Of a stretch of DNA of 64,000 nucleotides, positions 60,810 through 64,000 are shown one piece after another. This stretch comes from Rhodococcus sp. IEGM 1379 (lineage in GTDB: Bacteria; Actinomycetota; Actinomycetes; Mycobacteriales; Mycobacteriaceae). Under the pieces are notes generated by a model. That model saw only the letters and a list, made by a program, of their open reading frames with translations, ran no database searches and was not told the DNA's origin. The position numbers and the translations under genes were made by a program. Numbering within the stretch: position 1 is the stretch's first letter; every line of letters begins with the position of its first letter. The stretch lies in assembly GCF_030056815.1 (NCBI RefSeq), contig NZ_JASHKR010000003.1, positions 62,001-126,000 on the forward strand, read 5' to 3'.

Positions 60810-61738
60810 TTGCCTCCCTCCTTGTTCTGTCGTCCCATGGCGTCCCGCAGGCCGTCGCCGAGCAGTGACAGTGCCAAGATCGTCACCGAGATCATGATTG
60901 CGGGCGGAAAGAGTAGGTAGCTGCTGGTAGCAAGCGAGGACGCAGCTTCCTTGAGCATCAGACCCCAGGTCGCCTGCGGCGCACGGGCTCCGAGGCCCAA
61001 GTACGAGAGACTTGCCTCCGCGACGATGGCTGCCGAAGCAGCAAAGGAAGCCTGGACGAGCAACGGCGCTGATACTGCGGGTAGGACGTGCCTGAAGATG
61101 ATACGACCGTGCCCGCATCCAGCGGCGCGGGCACTTTCGATGTACAACTCGGAACGAGTGCTCTGGGTGGACGCGCGGACAACTCGGTAGATGGACGGGA
61201 TGATCAGGATGCCGATGGCCAGCATCGCCGTAGTCAGTCCGGGGCCGAGAATTCCGATGATCACCACCGCCAGGATGAGTGGAGGCAAGGTCATCAGAGC
61301 ATCGATGACTCGACTCGTCACGGCGTCACCGACTCCGCCGAAGTACCCGGCCAACAGACCGAGCGGCACGCCGATTACCAGCGCTATACCCACTGCTTCG
61401 AAGGACGCGAGCAAATCGAGTCGGGTGGCCACGATCAACCGACTGAGGACGTCCCGGCCGAGTTCATCGGTACCCAGCCAGTGCGCCGACGACGGTGGTT
61501 TCAGTCGATCCGCGATCGACGCCTTGTTCGGGTCCTGCGGGGCAAGCCAATCCGCAAATACAGCCACTGCGATCAGGAACGTGATGACTCCGACGGCAGC
61601 CATCGCGACCTTGTCTGCGAGCAGTCTCCGAAGGACTCTGCTGCGCTGGACCCACGACTTCGACTCGACCGGTGCCTCACTCTGCGAATCCGGCCGATTC
61701 ACAACAACTTCGAACTTTTCGAGCTCAGGTATCGTCAT
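60806..61738 (-). CDS. Opp/Dpp-type ABC transporter permease (OppC/DppC-like)
   Basis: The 310-residue permease has a hydrophilic N-terminus, then six membrane segments, the first VAMAAVGVITFLIAVAVFADWLA. HWLGTDELGRDVLSRLI is the DppC-type motif and ESARAAGCGHGRIIFRHVLP is the EAA loop that contacts the ATPase. Its ATG overlaps the preceding permease stop by four bases. It is the third-from-last gene of a four-gene operon. The length is normal for the family. Confidence 0.92.
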   Translation of the reverse strand: MTIPELEKFEVVVNRPDSQSEAPVESKSWVQRSRVLRRLLADKVAMAAVGVITFLIAVAVFADWLAPQDPNKASIADRLKPPSSAHWLGTDELGRDVLSRLIVATRLDLLASFEAVGIALVIGVPLGLLAGYFGGVGDAVTSRVIDALMTLPPLILAVVIIGILGPGLTTAMLAIGILIIPSIYRVVRASTQSTRSELYIESARAAGCGHGRIIFRHVLPAVSAPLLVQASFAASAAIVAEASLSYLGLGARAPQATWGLMLKEAASSLATSSYLLFPPAIMISVTILALSLLGDGLRDAMGRQNKEGGK

Positions 61739-62691
61739 CGGACTCTCAATCTCGGGTTGAAGTAGCCGTAGGAGGCGTCAACAAGTAGATTCACCGCGGT
61801 TACCACCAGTGCAATGAAGAGCACGAGGCCTTGCAAAGTCACCAGATCACCGGTCAGCACCGCGTCTACGCTCACCGACCCGAGTCCGGGGATGGCAAAG
61901 AGTTTCTCCACCACTACTGCGCCACCGACCATTTGGGTAACCACCAATCCCAAGACAGTCACTACTGGAACGGCAGCATTCTTGGCCGCGTGTTTTCCGA
62001 CCACGGTGACGCGTCGGAGCCCTTTCGCCCTCGCAGTTCGGATGTAGTCCTCTTCAAGAGCGTCGACCATGGCGCTGCGCACCTGGCGCGTAAGCAATGC
62101 TGCAGGAATCAGGGCGAGAGACAACGCGGGCAGGGTCATGTACGTGAGCCAAGGCACTAGTCCGTCCGACAGCGTCGCGTATCCGGTTGCCGGGAACATC
62201 TGCGACGAGACTGCGAGAAACAAGATGAGTAGAACTCCCGCGACAAACGGCGGGACTGACATCAACAGCGCGGCAACACTATTTGCGAACCAGTCCACGA
62301 CCCCTCCCTTGTAGACGGCAGCGAGGGTTCCGAGCGTGACACCCAGGACGACTGTAAAAATGAGTGAAAGCAGCACCAACGCGGCAGTGATCGGCAAGCG
62401 GAACATCAAGTCACTCAGTACTGATTGGTGAGTGATCGGCGAAGTCCCGAAATCACCTCGCACGGCGTTTCCCAGATATTCGACGTATCTGGCCAGCATG
62501 GGCCGATCCAGCCCCAACGCAGCTCGCGCTTCTGCCAGTTTTTCCGGAGTCGGATTATCGCCGGCCAGTGCCAGAGCAGGATCGGAAGGCGACAACTCCA
62601 TCAGGACGAAGACTAGAAATGTCACGATGAGGATCGTCGGTATGGCAAGTAACACCCGTTGCCTGATAAATCGCACCATCAGCTTCACCAT
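61735..62691 (-). CDS. Opp/Dpp-type ABC transporter permease (OppB/DppB-like)
   Basis: The roughly 318-residue permease begins near FIRQRVLLAIPTILIVTFLVFVLMELSP, a DppB-type first helix and motif, and has six membrane segments. The EAA loop is TARAKGLRRVTVVGKHAAKNA, and the ending VDASYGYFNPRLR is typical. I use the ATG at 62691; an ATG at 62679 is about equally likely because GAGG is adjacent to the first. It heads the operon permease-permease-ATPase-ATPase. Upstream is a 266-bp gap with a palindrome at 62778 that may bind the nearby IclR regulator. Confidence 0.9.
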   Translation of the reverse strand: MVKLMVRFIRQRVLLAIPTILIVTFLVFVLMELSPSDPALALAGDNPTPEKLAEARAALGLDRPMLARYVEYLGNAVRGDFGTSPITHQSVLSDLMFRLPITAALVLLSLIFTVVLGVTLGTLAAVYKGGVVDWFANSVAALLMSVPPFVAGVLLILFLAVSSQMFPATGYATLSDGLVPWLTYMTLPALSLALIPAALLTRQVRSAMVDALEEDYIRTARAKGLRRVTVVGKHAAKNAAVPVVTVLGLVVTQMVGGAVVVEKLFAIPGLGSVSVDAVLTGDLVTLQGLVLFIALVVTAVNLLVDASYGYFNPRLRVR

Positions 62692-62777
62692 CCTCGAGAA
62701 CCCGCGCGCACATCGGCGGTCGGGTCGACATGAACATTGACCGGAGCTCACGAATGGAATGAAATGTGCTGAAAAAT

Positions 62778-62790
62778 GTTGCATTGCAAC
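62778..62790. promoter_or_regulatory. Candidate IclR operator before the transporter operon
   Basis: GTTGCATTGCAAC is a perfect 6-bp inverted repeat about a single central base, the size usual for IclR operators. It lies 87 bp before the permease start. A second imperfect repeat, CGACGT-N7-ACGTCG, lies at 62817-62835. Otherwise the gap 62692-62957 shows no gene. Confidence 0.5.
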
Positions 62791-62957
62791 TGATTAAGAC
62801 ACATTGTGAGTCACCTCGACGTCAATTGAACGTCGCAGCGGAGATTTCCCGGTAGCCGCAACTGCGGGCAGTGCAGTGAGGATAGAGCCACCCGAGGGGC
62901 TGGGTCACACAACTCTCCCACTGAACGGGAGGCCGGAATCGGACCGATTATCTCAAG

Positions 62958-63800
62958 TCAGATTCGTTCGGTTCCACGACTCATATCGAGCATCCACGAC
63001 AACACCCGGCCACTCTCCGGTGCCGCGTTACCTTCGCGCACAACAGCATCGCCGGGCGCATCTGGGAACAGTGCCTCTGTCACGCGGCGCGCGGCGGCGA
63101 GCAAGACTGGCGCTGCGCGTTCGAGAACCCCGGACCTGAGGTCACCGGAAAGTGAGAAGCCGGCGTGCACACCGGTTGGCGCCCGCAATGCCGCGGCCAC
63201 ACAACCGATTCCGAAGGCGACTTCCTGACGGTCGAAGGCAAGTCCGTTGCGAGCACGGATTCGGGCAAGTTCATGATGCAATACGCTGCGGTCGACGATC
63301 GTCGACGCGGTACGGGCAGACAGCTTCGCAGGAAGTACGGTGTCCACCTGCTCAGGCAACCAAAACGACAACACCGATTTTCCCAGAGCGGTGGCATGCG
63401 CGGGAATCCGGATGCCTACTCGCGTCGGCACCCGCGGAAACGCCTGTCCCCCCACCTTGTCGAGATAGACGACGTCGGTTCCGTCCACGTACCCGAGATG
63501 CGCAACCAGTCCGGTTTCGGCGTGCAGCGTATGCAAAATCGGTGCAGCGGCGGTTCTCAGTCTGGAATGGTTGACCACCTTGGCGCCAAGCTCCTTGGAG
63601 CGGTCACCCAATAGATAGAAGTCGCCCGTGTGTCTAAGCCACCCGTAACCCACCAACTGGTCGAGAATCCGATGGGTAGTCGACCGTGCCAGCCCTGTGC
63701 GCTCGGTAACGTCCACGAGGCGCAACATCGACGTGTCGGTGTCGAAGACACTCATGATCAGAGTCATTCGCTCGATCATCGACGGAGATCCGGTAGTCAT
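62958..63800 (-). CDS. IclR-family transcriptional regulator
   Basis: The 280-residue regulator has an N-terminal winged helix (LRLVDVTERTGLARSTTHRILDQLVGYGWLRH) and a C-terminal effector domain with GIRIPAHATALGKSVLSF and ARNGLAFDRQEVAFGIGCVAAAL, typical of IclR/KdgR/PcaU proteins. AGGAGGCGAGG precedes the ATG at 63800. It lies upstream of the transporter operon in the same direction and may control both that operon and the gene at 63864. Effectors of the family are small aromatic or keto acids, so it may sense the transported solute. Confidence 0.9.
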   Translation of the reverse strand: MTTGSPSMIERMTLIMSVFDTDTSMLRLVDVTERTGLARSTTHRILDQLVGYGWLRHTGDFYLLGDRSKELGAKVVNHSRLRTAAAPILHTLHAETGLVAHLGYVDGTDVVYLDKVGGQAFPRVPTRVGIRIPAHATALGKSVLSFWLPEQVDTVLPAKLSARTASTIVDRSVLHHELARIRARNGLAFDRQEVAFGIGCVAAALRAPTGVHAGFSLSGDLRSGVLERAAPVLLAAARRVTEALFPDAPGDAVVREGNAAPESGRVLSWMLDMSRGTERI

Positions 63801-63863
63801 TTTCGCCTCGCCTCCTGGTCCGTATTTCTGCTGGTCCGATATCTCACTGTGTTGTCGCCTCGA

Positions 63864-64000
63864 TCAGATGGCCAGGAACCCGGCGCTCACATCCAGTCCG
63901 GTCGCCCACTGTCCATACACTTCGAGAGGGCGCTCCGCACTGTGGACGGTGTACACCTTGGCTGTGCGGGCATCTCGCCACACACGCTGCCGCGGATCGT
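63864..64000 (-). CDS. C-terminal end of an unidentified protein (start outside window)
   Basis: A minus-strand frame open to the window edge ends at TGA 63866-63864. It encodes about 45 residues ending VYTVHSAERPLEVYG, QWATGLDVSAGFLAI. Codon use and lack of stops suggest a real gene, which ends 64 bp before the IclR start in the same direction. I do not recognise the family from this fragment. Confidence 0.55.
   Translation of the reverse strand, partial: DPRQRVWRDARTAKVYTVHSAERPLEVYGQWATGLDVSAGFLAI

Noticed and set aside
60810-61118. N-terminal extension of the OppD-like ATPase
   Set aside because: It overlaps the permease gene in another frame; AAGGAGGGAGG and the GTGA overlap support the start at 60809.
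1-64000. tRNA, rRNA, insertion sequences or prophage genes
   Set aside because: No tRNA cloverleaf, rRNA segment, transposase, integrase or phage structural gene was evident on either strand.

Overview
The window is actinobacterial chromosome, most likely Rhodococcus (probably the erythropolis/qingshengii group). The evidence is a GC content of roughly 60 percent, GTG and TTG starts, many 1-4 bp start/stop overlaps, an F420-type quinone-reductase homologue beside ilvA, mycofactocin-type SDRs and a KstR2-like regulator. It is dense in CoA-ester and redox catabolism. I saw no rRNA, tRNA, CRISPR array, transposase or replication origin.

Layout. 1-6.3 kb: a plus-strand catabolic group (amidohydrolase tail, PatB-type PLP enzyme, YdhR-like protein, acyl-CoA ligase, SDR, NADP reductase, XRE-cupin regulator). 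6.4-15.6 kb: a more core-like block with treZ, a DHA2 drug exporter with its divergent TetR gene and two matching operators, ilvA, an amidohydrolase, a pyruvate-oxidase-type enzyme and a Ddn-like protein. The order treZ, ilvA, Ddn-like recalls Mycobacterium tuberculosis Rv1562c-Rv1558. 15.6-31.5 kb: one ordinary and two mycofactocin-type SDRs, two large arylsulfatases, TauD-family dioxygenases, an Old-Yellow-type reductase, a TetR gene opposite an apparently leaderless dioxygenase gene, an MFS transporter, and a D-aminoacylase/dioxygenase pair bounded by hairpins. 31.8-37.2 kb: two ThDP enzymes flanking a Baeyer-Villiger monooxygenase. 37.2-39.3 kb: decaying DNA with an inverted ThDP-enzyme fragment and a two-subunit transketolase ruined by frameshifts, deletions and a nonsense codon.

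39.3-64 kb is the most interesting part. It holds an acyl-CoA ligase, an ACAD11-like acyl-CoA dehydrogenase, a quinone-oxidoreductase-type enzyme, a paired MaoC hydratase, an MFE-type SDR, a set of homologues of the steroid ring-cleavage proteins IpdA, IpdB and IpdC, a TIM-barrel isomerase, a third arylsulfatase, two peptide-type ABC binding lipoproteins, a stand-alone kinase resembling the N-terminal domain of ACAD10/11 and LvaA, a KstR2-like TetR regulator, two SDRs, a dead FMN lactate-oxidase gene, a complete Opp/Dpp-type transporter and an IclR regulator. An 18-bp near-palindrome, GTAGCAAATGTTTGATAC and variants, lies before the dead transketolase, ipdABC, the isomerase/sulfatase pair and an SDR gene, with degenerate versions before the TetR gene and the MaoC operon. 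This ties the region into one putative regulon.

Working model (inference): a sulfated or hydroxylated alicyclic acid is imported by the ABC system, desulfated, oxidised by SDRs, activated to a CoA ester and degraded by beta-oxidation. An Ipd-type hydrolytic ring opening and a split ACAD11-type phosphorylation/elimination of a 4-hydroxyacyl-CoA would complete the route. The substrate is not determinable from sequence alone.
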